A DNA stretch of 64,000 nt from a virus. Under the pieces are notes generated by a model, which saw only the letters and a list, made by a program, of their open reading frames with translations, made no database searches and was not told the DNA's origin. Both the position numbers and the translations under genes were made by a program. The stretch's first letter is position 1; each line of letters opens with the position of its first letter. The stretch spans positions 48,458-112,457 of IMG/VR virus record IMGVR_UViG_3300020470_000868; one strand, written 5' to 3'. Below, in pieces: positions 8,215-17,900 of this stretch.

Positions 8215-8763
8215 TCAACCTCCGACAACTTGTACTTGTTCTACAACTACGTCCGCAGAACCTGCTGTTAACTTAACAGTTCTTTGTAACATAGGAACGG
8301 TGTTAGCGATTACATCAGCATCACTAATTGAATATGCAGAACCTGCACCTGACGCATCAATGTCTGTAGTAATTGTTATGTCAGTAACTGCTGTCACTTT
8401 CTTACCTGCTGATGCAGCAGATTCAAAGTCTGTTCCAAAACCTGTGTCACCACCATCTATAGTCTGAACAAAATCTCCTACAGCAAAACTGTGACGACCA
8501 CCTGCTCCTGTACCGTGTCCACCACCTGCAACAGTAAATACTGAACCGTTAGCATTAGTTGCACCAGTAATACTAATATTTTTTGATTTACCTACTGAAA
8601 GCAAAACTGCTTCCCCTGCTGCAAGTGTAATAGCAGGACCGCTATCAAATTTTATGGTTGATGCAGATGCAGCATATGCACGTACAACTCCACTTTTAAC
8701 GACGATGTAAGCAGTACCTGAACCACTCACTGTCGTAGTATCTAAGACATTTAATACAGACAT
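8215..8763 (-). CDS. Probable virion structural protein (182 aa, beta-rich)
   Basis: An unrecognised protein rich in Gly, Ala, Ser, Thr and Val. It has alternating beta-type segments (GTAYIVVKSGVVRAYAA, VVVEQVQVVGG), a Gly-rich turn (AGGGHGTGAGG) and no Cys. This composition is like the decoration, fibre and tail proteins of this phage rather than an enzyme. It has its own late promoter box (GATAAATA at 8792-8799), which supports late expression and a virion role. It sits just after small terminase gp16. Exact function unknown. Confidence 0.75.
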   Translation of the reverse strand: MSVLNVLDTTTVSGSGTAYIVVKSGVVRAYAASASTIKFDSGPAITLAAGEAVLLSVGKSKNISITGATNANGSVFTVAGGGHGTGAGGRHSFAVGDFVQTIDGGDTGFGTDFESAASAGKKVTAVTDITITTDIDASGAGSAYSISDADVIANTVPMLQRTVKLTAGSADVVVEQVQVVGG

Positions 8764-8790
8764 CGACTTTTTGACACAAGATTGTTTTTA

Positions 8791-9252
8791 CTATTTATCC
8801 TCTTTCTGTTTCTGTTTGAGGAATTTCGCAAGATCAGCAGTGCTACCAACAAACATTGTGTTGTTAGTAACGTTACCTGTTACAGCACCTTTTGGACCTT
8901 CTTCTAATTCTTGCATTTTTTTCTGAAGGTCTATTAGTTTATCCGTGGCATCTGCCACGTTCTTAATAAGATTACCTGCTACCTCATAGGCACGTGGTGA
9001 ATCTGTTTGTTGTGATAGTTCTAGGATTCCGTCTACCGCTTCCTGTCCCTTGTCAATTAACGAATACAAATTGCCACGAGTATATTCGTAGTCTTTTTTA
9101 ATTGCTTCGTTTTGTTTTACAGGTGTATCTTCTACTCTCTCTAATGCAGGTTTCTCATCTTTAACGATGGATGTTTCTACATCAAGAGCGTCTTCAATAC
9201 CGTCGAATTTACTCGTCGTTTCCTGTGACTGGATTTCTTGATTTTCCATCAT
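8791..9252 (-). CDS. 16: Terminase small subunit gp16
   Basis: The small terminase recognises viral DNA and regulates the large subunit. The centre is a run of amphipathic helices (YTRGNLYSLIDKGQEAVDGI, then VAGNLIKNVADATDKLIDLQ) typical of the coiled-coil oligomerisation core of T4-like gp16. The N-terminus is acidic and flexible and the C-terminus is basic (FLKQKQKEDK). Its position directly after gp15 is as in T4. Several in-frame ATGs exist (9291, 9288, 9252, 9249). I chose 9252, giving MMENQEIQ and 153 aa, because the longer versions add hydrophobic residues that overlap gp15 further; no clear ribosome site decides it. The gene overlaps the end of gp15 by 44 bases. Confidence 0.85.
   Translation of the reverse strand: MMENQEIQSQETTSKFDGIEDALDVETSIVKDEKPALERVEDTPVKQNEAIKKDYEYTRGNLYSLIDKGQEAVDGILELSQQTDSPRAYEVAGNLIKNVADATDKLIDLQKKMQELEEGPKGAVTGNVTNNTMFVGSTADLAKFLKQKQKEDK
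8792..8799 (-). promoter_or_regulatory. T4-like late promoter box
   Basis: GATAAATA on the minus strand, 29 bases upstream of the ATG at 8763 and overlapping the last codons of gp16. It matches NATAAATA exactly. Confidence 0.55.
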
Positions 9253-10006
9253 TAAAAGTACTGAATAATTCATTAAAACCAAAATCATCATCTGGATCAG
9301 AAGTGATTGGGTCTGGTTCGACCGTGTATCTCATCTCACGAGGTGCACTTGTTTTATTATCAGTTGCAGTATCAACGATTGCCTTACGGATAAGTTCTTT
9401 CTCACCGTCAAGGACAGGACCGTAGATATATGTTTTGCAAGTGAAAGTTATTGTATATATGAGAGTTCTTCTTGTTGTATAATCACCTTCATAATCATCA
9501 TCATAAGATATTGTATTTAAAACTACTGGAAAATCTTTTTTCTCCTGTAACTGATCGTTCAGTTGTACAGTGATATTAAATGTGGGTTGGAAGTATGGAA
9601 GTATTTGTTCTAAGATTTGTAAACCGTCATCTTGATTCTTTGAAAGAATTGCTAACTCAAAGTCAACGTTGTACGGTACTGGCATAAACGCTTTTTGTAG
9701 GTCAGTTCCAACAGCAGTCCTAACTCTCTGTGTTGGGGAGACCTTTCTTGTTGCGTCGTAATTGAAACCAGAAATCTCAAACGAAATCCTAGGAAGCGTA
9801 ATTTGAGTCGCATCTTTCCTAGTTAAATCTCCTACTTGTTGAAGTCTTGCTAAAAACTTTTGTTTAGGTCCATATGCCAAAGGCACTTTCATATACTCAT
9901 ATTCCGTAGCATTTTTCTTTCTACGAATTTCTATGTTATTAAACAAAGTACCAAAAGCAATAACTGACTTTCGGAATATTTCATTGTATGTATATGTACC
10001 TAACAT
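9209..10006 (-). CDS. 15: Tail completion / sheath stabiliser gp15
   Basis: Terminator protein of the contractile tail. Its hexamer caps the last sheath ring and joins the tail to the neck. The N-terminus (YTYNEIFRKSVIAFGTLFNNIEIRR), the KVPLAYGPKQKFLARL segment and the central LEQILPYFQPTFNITVQ follow T4 gp15 closely (T4 has VEQILPYFQPHFNTTM, as recalled). The 265-aa length is very near T4 (272 aa). The C-terminal 40 residues are acidic and probably disordered. The ATG is followed by LGTYTYNE and abuts the gp14 stop (one-base overlap). It is the third of the neck genes 13-14-15. Confidence 0.96.
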   Translation of the reverse strand: MLGTYTYNEIFRKSVIAFGTLFNNIEIRRKKNATEYEYMKVPLAYGPKQKFLARLQQVGDLTRKDATQITLPRISFEISGFNYDATRKVSPTQRVRTAVGTDLQKAFMPVPYNVDFELAILSKNQDDGLQILEQILPYFQPTFNITVQLNDQLQEKKDFPVVLNTISYDDDYEGDYTTRRTLIYTITFTCKTYIYGPVLDGEKELIRKAIVDTATDNKTSAPREMRYTVEPDPITSDPDDDFGFNELFSTFNDGKSRNPVTGNDE

Positions 10007-10872
10007 TAATTAGCACCTCCAAAATCACCAAATGGATTCCCTTCTGAAAAATCAATAATTGAATCAGCAAGGGTTTCAAACGAACTATTTGAATCGTATT
10101 CGCTCGATGTATTATTTAGTGTATTATATGATGCAGTTGTCCAAGCAGCACTTGATGACTGCCCTGTTATAGTCTCTGGAATTGTAAATATTCCAGTTCT
10201 ATTAAAGACTTGTAATTGTCTATTAGTAGAATCCCAAGACTTAACCTCTGCTGTAATATTAGAGGTTCCACCTGCCACCACTTCACCGACTGTAAAGTCT
10301 CCAGTGCCACCTGTGGCAAAGTTGATAGTGATGGATACTGAGAAGTCCTGTTCGATTTGATCGATTGCAGTAACTCCTGTATCGAACTGCTCGTCGCTGA
10401 ACTCGAAGAGTTCACACTTAAGACCCCATACGTGGATCTTACCTAACTGATAGAAAGGTTGTTCGTGCTCAACGAACATAATTTTAAATATTTTATTTGC
10501 CATAGGGAAGTAAACCAAGTCTCCTTCGTTAGGTCTTCCTTCCACAATCAGTTGTGCATTGTCATCAACTGCTTCTGTAAATCTTTTTCTTGATATTATA
10601 AATGTAACTTGATCAGAAATCCTTACACCAAACTTAGTAAAGAGATCACCGTCACCAGTAAATCCAGTTGGATCTTCAATATATGCTTCTATTTCGTAGG
10701 CATCATCAAACTTAGACAAAGCATCTTCAGTAAATGTTGTATCTTCATTTACTAAAGTTCTAGGCATATAAAAGACATTCTTTCCAAACATCTTTATCTG
10801 TTCTATAACAAGATTCTCTATAAGATCTTGTTCACCAGTTGTGCCTTGTGTAAAGTAAGAGTTAGTTGCCAT
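10006..10872 (-). CDS. 14: Neck protein gp14 with an inserted repeat module
   Basis: Head-completion (neck) protein that seals the portal vertex and provides the tail attachment site with gp13. Residues 1-175 (NSYFTQGTTGEQDLIENLV, then KNVFYMPRTLV and KIHVWGLKCELFEFSDE) match the T4-like gp14 family. The C-terminal third is unusual. Around residues 185-235 there is a module GDFTVGEVVAGGTSNITAEV followed by SWDST and GIFTIPETITG, which recurs in baseplate-region proteins of this window. The total of 288 aa is longer than T4 gp14 (256 aa). It overlaps gp13 and gp15 by one base each. Confidence 0.94.
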   Translation of the reverse strand: MATNSYFTQGTTGEQDLIENLVIEQIKMFGKNVFYMPRTLVNEDTTFTEDALSKFDDAYEIEAYIEDPTGFTGDGDLFTKFGVRISDQVTFIISRKRFTEAVDDNAQLIVEGRPNEGDLVYFPMANKIFKIMFVEHEQPFYQLGKIHVWGLKCELFEFSDEQFDTGVTAIDQIEQDFSVSITINFATGGTGDFTVGEVVAGGTSNITAEVKSWDSTNRQLQVFNRTGIFTIPETITGQSSSAAWTTASYNTLNNTSSEYDSNSSFETLADSIIDFSEGNPFGDFGGAN

Positions 10873-11666
10873 TATCCTATCATATCCATAGGTGGTGTTT
10901 CATATGTGGTTCTTAACTGCTCATCTAGTTTTTCTAGTTCCTCTACAGCATCACTATAAATTTTCTCACCATTTAGAGTAACACCACCAGGGAGTTGAAC
11001 GTTTTGGAACTTAGTTAAATTTGTTCCCCAATATTTTTTAATCAAAGATGTAGCATAATCCTTAACCCACATCTCATTATAGATTTTTGTAAAGTTAACT
11101 GGATCTAATGCACGAACACAATCAATAACAATATACTCACCTTCACGAACATCAGTATTAGTGTCAAAGTCAATATATAAACGACCAGATGTATGAGTAA
11201 ATCTTGTAGGTTTCATTCCTTCTAATAAGAAATTTATTGTCTCAAGATGTGTCTGAATCATATAGTAATGATAAAACTGTGTTGATGTAAAATCAAACAG
11301 ATCATTCAATCTTAACTGATAACGAATGTCAAACATATTTGCAGTACCTTTGTCTTGGAAAGTAAAGATACCATTAACAGACGTTATAAAATCAGGTAAA
11401 GTTAAAAAATTATTTTGCGTCTTAAATTCTGTACTACCTACAGTTTCTGTAGTGTCTGCTTGAAATGCAGCGACTTCAGCAGCAGTCATTTGATGCTTTA
11501 GGTAAACTTTTTCTGAACCACCGTAATGATAAATGTGAAACTTCTCGATAGTGTAATCGATAGCATCATCTATTTGATCATCAGAAACGTTGACTTCTAA
11601 TACAGGTTTACCTAATCTGCGAAGTGCGTATTCTTTTAGTGTTGCTTTAGAGGTTGGAGTTGCCAT
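10872..11666 (-). CDS. 13: Neck protein gp13
   Basis: Head-completion protein that binds the portal and joins the filled head to the tail together with gp14. The N-terminus KEYALRRLGKPVLEVNVSDD is the recognisable signature of the T4-like gp13 family, followed by an aspartate-rich helix (DQIDDAIDYTIEKFHIYHYG). The C-terminal part has VKDYATSLIKKYWGTNLTKF, which also fits the family. The 264-aa length is slightly under T4 (309 aa). It opens the neck operon 13-14-15-16 and is spaced one base from the preceding 87-aa gene. Confidence 0.95.
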   Translation of the reverse strand: MATPTSKATLKEYALRRLGKPVLEVNVSDDQIDDAIDYTIEKFHIYHYGGSEKVYLKHQMTAAEVAAFQADTTETVGSTEFKTQNNFLTLPDFITSVNGIFTFQDKGTANMFDIRYQLRLNDLFDFTSTQFYHYYMIQTHLETINFLLEGMKPTRFTHTSGRLYIDFDTNTDVREGEYIVIDCVRALDPVNFTKIYNEMWVKDYATSLIKKYWGTNLTKFQNVQLPGGVTLNGEKIYSDAVEELEKLDEQLRTTYETPPMDMIG

Positions 11667-11667
11667 A

Positions 11668-11931
11668 TTAGTTGTTTTGTAACTTAACCATTACAGTCTC
11701 CTTTTGCATAGGAGCGACATCATTTAATCCATTAGCATCGAACCAAGGAGCAGTCTCCCAGTCAAATCCTTCACCAAAAGTATTGTCGGGTGCCATAACA
11801 TACCAATGACATTTAGCGTCAGGTATATCAACAGCACACACTGCCCAATCGTCTGCCCACTGTGGAACTTGCACATACATCACTGGTAAGTGATTGGCAA
11901 ATAATGAAATGATAAAAGAGAAGAAAATCAT
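11668..11931 (-). CDS. Small protein with hydrophobic N-terminus, unknown function
   Basis: An 87-aa protein coupled to the 2017-aa fibre gene by an ATGA overlap. The first 20 residues (MIFFSFIISLFANHLPVMYV) are hydrophobic and could be a membrane anchor or part of a beta fold. The rest is Trp-rich (WADDW, HWYVMAP, FDWETAPWFDANG) and resembles a small compact domain. I do not recognise a family. Its place between the fibre and neck genes suggests a late gene, perhaps a chaperone or fibre accessory, but that is inference. Confidence 0.7.
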   Translation of the reverse strand: MIFFSFIISLFANHLPVMYVQVPQWADDWAVCAVDIPDAKCHWYVMAPDNTFGEGFDWETAPWFDANGLNDVAPMQKETVMVKLQNN

Positions 11932-14900
11932 AATGCAGCGATTGCTATTTTAAATGCAGCAAATGTTGCTGAGTTTGCAACGGTTGTCTTAAGAGTTGCA
12001 AGATCAATCGTTTCTGCCTGTAACGCAGAGTCTGCTTTAACACCTTGTGCAGCAGTAGCATAATCAGATGAGGCAGTTGCAGCAGCAGTACCTAATGTAG
12101 GTTTGTTGCTTAAGTCATTATAATTACCAGAGAATAATGAAGGTAGTCCACTCAAGTCACTGTAAGCACCTGATGTAGCAACAGTTGCTAGTGATGGTGT
12201 ACCACTCAAGTCACTGTAAGCACCAGATGTTGCAACAGTAGCAAGAGATGGAGTTCCAGTCAAATCACTATAAGCACCAGTTCCTGCAACAGTAGCAAGA
12301 GAAGGTCCAGTAATAACACCAGTGCTACTATTGTAGGTGATGTTTTGTGTTGCTTGAATTGATTGACGAGCACGTGCAGTTGTGAAGTACTGGTTAGATC
12401 CTTCAGATATATCATCTGTATCCTTAGTTGCTAACTGGGTATCAAACCTAGCATTGGTATAGAATATATTTGTTGAACCCTCAGTAATATTATCAGTATT
12501 GATGTCTGCCTGAGTAACAGATAAACCACCAGAACCATCGTGTGTAATTCCTGTGCCATATGTAAAGTGTGATCTTGTTCTGGCAGCAGTAGTGAATAGG
12601 TTAGTTGATCCTTCAGTTACATTATCAGTATTAATATCTGCCTGTGTTACAGATAATTGACCTGCTCCACTTAGTTCAATACCAGTTCCATATGTAAAGT
12701 GAGTTCTTGTTCTAGCAGCAGTCGTAAATAAATTTGTAGATCCTTCTACAATACTATCTGTGTCAAACTCACCAAAGTCAGCAGATAGAGTTAGTAAGTT
12801 ACCTGCATCATCGTAAGTAGCAGAAATACCAGTACCACCTGTGATCAATGCAGCAACACGATCATCAACTCTCTCATCAGTGAAATATAGGTTTGTAGAT
12901 CCTTCAGTAAGAGCATCTGTGTCGTGGTTAGCAATACTACCAACCTGTGACTGTTGGAACGTGATAGTTCCAGTGATGTTTAAGTTACCTTGAATCTCAA
13001 AGTTTGTAGAACAAACAAAGTTACTTACAGATAAAGTGTTTGTACTAGGAACATATTTAAAGTTATCTGAGTCAGTTCTTATTTCAGTGTTTCCAGTTGT
13101 AGCAGAAACAAATGTTGGGAAGAATGTAAGGTTAGAACCTGTGGTATTTGTTACATCAACTAGAGATGCAGTATCAGCATTACCAGTCAAGTCACCTGTT
13201 ACGTTACCAGTAATCTGACCTGTAACTCCAAGTGTGCTTTGTAAAGTTACACCATCTTGAACATTAAGAGTTCCAGTAATATCAGTGTTACCTGTAGGTC
13301 CATCAACAATAAATTTAACTCCTGCTGCTCCACCTACTGATAAATCATCACCAACAAATGCTTTCTTCTTAACTGATAAACCACCATCTGTATGTACAGA
13401 AGCAGCAGAGTCATTATATGCAGAAGAATCTGTTACGTTATTTGCTTGTACAAGACCTGCGAATGTAGCATTACCTGATGTTACATCTATACCAGAATTA
13501 AAGTCTGCGTTACCATCTACATTTAAAGTTGAATCTAAGTCAACTCCACCTACTACATCAAGTGTACCTGCAATATCAGTATTACCACTTGGACCTGCAA
13601 CGTTAAATTTATTAGTGTTGATGTTAAATGAACCACCAACGTTTAAGGTTGACTGTAAGTTTGCTGTAGAAGTAGCAATCAGTGAGGATATAGTTGTTGT
13701 TCCACCTGTTACATCAAGTGTTCCACCAACAACTGTGTTACCTGTAGGTCCGTCTACAGTAAAGTTACCTCCACCAATATCAAAGTCATCTCCAATATAT
13801 GCCTTCTTAGTAACTGCTAAACCACCTGCTGTAAATATTGCAGCACCGTTATTGTTTGCAGCGGTTGCCTGTGCAGTAGAATTTGCTCTTAGTTTCTCAT
13901 CGAATGTTACGATACCACCAACACCAAGAGTTCCATCTAATGTACTGTTTGTATATACCTTTAAGTTTCCACCAATACCAGTATTACCTGAGATAGTTGC
14001 ACCACCTGCGGATACTCTTAACGCACCACTAGATGACCAAGTTCCACCAAGAGTTGCATTAGTAGCATTTGTAAGAGTTGTTACTCCAGTTACACCTAAA
14101 GTATTAGTAACATTGGTAGCACCTGATACATCCAAGGTATTACCTAATGTCGTTCCTAACGTCACTCCAAGCGTCCCTGAGAGGGTTGTATTGCTTGTGA
14201 CACCCAAAGTACCACCAACGCTTAGATTAGAACTTGCTCCAACAATATTTACAGATGAATTTAAAGTAGATACTCCGTCTGCTCTAAATGTTCCTGCAAC
14301 TAATGTATTACCTGTAGCATTAGCAACTGTAAATTTATTTGTGTTGACTCTAAAGTCATTTGTTACATCGAGCGTGCCATCAATGCTGACATTTCCACCA
14401 AACGATCCATCGTCATTGACTGTGAGGTCGTCACCGACATATAGATCAAGTCCAATACCCGCACCACCACCAACAATGAGAGCACCTGTAGAAGAATTCG
14501 TTGCATTTGTAGTATCAAATAATTTGATGGAACCTGCGTCTAAACCAGATCTAGTACCAGTAAATACTTCAGAACTATTAGTTGCATTGTGATAGAAAGC
14601 AAACCTAAGTGCTGAATCGTCCCACCCGAAGAATCCTATTTTAGCAGATGAATCGTAATATCGGAACTCTACACCACGATCTTTTGCGTCATCAGAACCA
14701 GGAGCAGTATCACCACCTAATGTAATGATAGGATCGTCCACAGTAATAGTAGTACTGTTTACTGTAGTTGTGCTACCGTGAACTGTTAAGTTACCATCAA
14801 CTATGGCATTACCACCAACATTAAGATCTTGTCCTGAACTCAGGGTAACTGGGGCTGTGAATTGAGTAGTAGCATTTACTGTTAATGCGTCACCAGATGC

Positions 14901-17900
14901 GTCACCAATGGTATTCTGTGCACCATTTAAAGTAACGTCTCTATTTAAAGTAACATCTCCGTGGACGGTAAGTGTTCCTGCTGTTGCTGAACCTTGTCCA
15001 GTTCTACCTATTGTTGTATTACCAGATTCTCCAAGAACTGTAAATTCTGTTGTATCTCCAGAGTTAAGTTTACCGATATAGAGGTCATCACCAATATGAA
15101 GGTCAGTAGCGATACCTGCACCACCATAAACTCTTAAGTTTGAATTATTATCTGTAGCGTATGAAGGTGTATAAGCAACTGTTGATCCTGCACGTAATTT
15201 ATATCTTACACGTAAGTAGTTTTGTGTACTGAATGTTTCTGTTGTTCCTAAGTCTTTTTGGTTAATAGCACCATTAATGTATAGATCTGAGTTAAACAGA
15301 GTGTCACCTTCAATGTAACCACCACCATCAAAACGGAAAGACCCGTAATCTCCACTAGATATGATGAAATCGTCTTGAGCATTAGTACCTATAGTTGGTG
15401 TGTCAGTATCCTCGTGATGGAAGAAGTTACCTAAATTTAGAGTTCCTTCTATATCTGTATTACCATTTGTGGTACTGATTTGAAATTTTTGTGTACTACC
15501 ATTAGTAAGAGTAAATGTCTTACCAGTAGTATCCATTAAGAAGTCATTATGAAGAGTTACATCGTCATCAACATCAAGTGTTGCATTAAGAGTAACGTCA
15601 CCATCTACATTTAGAGTTTGATCAAAGTCTACTGCTTGTTTCGTGTTGAGTGTTCCTTCGATAACTGTATTACCGTTATCAGTGTCAACCGTAAACTTAT
15701 CAACATTACTAGCAGTGCGTATTTTGAATTCTTTTGCATCGGCAGTAACAATTAGATTGTCTGTGATCTCAGTTTCTAACTGAACATCTAATGTACCTTC
15801 AATAATAGTATTGCCATTATCAGTATCAACAGTAAACTTATCTACACCCGCAGCAGTTTGTATTGCAAACTCTTTATTATCTGCTTTGATAATTACATTA
15901 TTGTTGATTTCTGATTGACCTGCAATAGTAACAGTTCCACCAATATGTGCGTTCTCGGAAAGTCCGAAACCACCAGTTACTACTAAAGTACCTGTAGTTG
16001 TTGATGTAGAACCTGTATTAGTTGTAAGTGCTAAGTTACCTGCTATTAAAGGAGCATCAGTTCCAGAAAATACTTCTGAAGTATTAGTTGCATTATAAAG
16101 GAATCTATACCCACCTGTGCCTGTCCAGATATTTGCATTAGTATAGTCTTCATCCCAACCAAAGAATCCAACACGTGCCTGACTATCGTAGTATTTAATC
16201 TCAACACCACGATCTTTATTATCGTCAGCAACGGGGGCAGTGTCTCCACCAAGAGTAATGATGGGGTCATCTACCGATATTGTTGTACTATTTACTGTGG
16301 TTGTAGTTCCGTCTACTTGTAGATTACCACGTACTTGTACTAAACCTGTTGCAGCATCATCGTCACCTGGATCTAATACCATAGTGGCATCACTGGTTCC
16401 GATAGTATTCTGCTGTAAGTAGAAATCTTCTACTTGAACTTTTGAAGCAACATTAGTTGCTGTGATAACAATACCATCATCTGATGTTACGTTTATCTTT
16501 GCTGTTCCTGATCCTGCATTATTTGAGGTAATGTCAAGAGTTCTATTTACAGAAGAGTTTACGTTATGATGAATTAAAAGAGAACCTGCTGAACGTTCTA
16601 TTGTTTGTAGAGGTGTGTTTCCAGGTCTGTCAAGTTTTATAAGTGCACCACTAATATGAGTATCAACGTTAATGTCTACTCCACCTGCACCAGTATTATC
16701 TACATTGTTAGCAGTAAATAATAAGTTTCCACTGGTATCATTTACAGTAACATAATTAAGATAATTAAATCCTCTATATCCAGTTGTCGCTGTTAATTCT
16801 TGATCTAACTCAAAAGTTTCTATATTATTACCATCAGCAAATCCCACTCTAGTGTTTTGCATCTGAGTGTTATCAACTGCAAGTGGTGCAATAGTAACGT
16901 GACCATTTGCATCTACATCAAAATCTTCTTGAGCAAATGATGCTAAACCTTTTTGTTCTGTAGCAGCAGCAGCGAGGTATCTCCAATTACTTACATCACC
17001 ACTTGTATGAGTAGGTGCTCCTTGTCCTGCACCAATATTTGTTATCGCCTGATATACTTTGCTTGCATTCTCAATAATATCGTATCTATTATATGTTGAA
17101 CCTGCATTATAGGTTGCATACTTTGAACCTTCAGTTGCAGTGGCAATCGGTACATTGGTTGCTTGTGTAATTCTTCCATATCTATCAACGGAAAACTTAG
17201 ATGCGTTTACAGTTTCTGTTCCGAATGGTTCACCATTAGCACCGTTAGTAGATACAGATGTTAATGATTCAACGTTATATGAACCCACAACAACCGCAGT
17301 ATCAGCAAGGTCAATAAATGGGTTGGATGCTACACCATCAGGTGTAGTAAATATAACTCTACCTGCACCACCAGTTAGGTTTCTAGTTGTAATCTGTCCT
17401 GTAGCAGTTCTAGTTAATAAACCAAAGGTAGTTAAGTTTGCTAATGCTGTTAAGTCACTATCTAATCCTTGTGCGTCAGTAATACCATACTCTGCAAGAG
17501 TAGATGCCAAACTAGCACCAACAACCCTACCTCTTGAGTCAACTTGAACTCTAGAATATAGAGCAGTTGCATCAGGATCATTAGGATTATAATGTGGAAG
17601 AGATGTAACTAATTCTAAGTTTGTGGCAAGGTTCAAGTTTGACGAACCGTCAAAAGATCCAGATCCAGTTATAGAACCAGTTAACTGAATTTGTCTTGCA
17701 GATGCAAGTCTCGTAGAAGTAGAAGCATTTCCAATTAAAGTCGCACTAATAGCACCCGCTTCAAAGTTACCGTCAGCATCTCGTTTAACAAGAGTGTTAG
17801 CAGCATTTGATTCAGTTTCTATCGGTCTCTCATAACGCAGAGAGTTCCAAGGTGTAACACCGTCTCCGATCTTGATACGTGAAGTATCGATCTCGATTCC

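Noticed and set aside
12099-12302. Tandem repeats as a CRISPR array
   Set aside because: The units are in-frame protein repeats in a fibre gene without spacers.
13285-14592. Long open frame on the plus strand (435 codons) opposite the fibre gene
   Set aside because: It is antisense to Gly/Thr/Val-rich repeats and encodes low-complexity Pro/Val/Ser sequence. All convincing genes are on the minus strand and no ribosome site is apparent.
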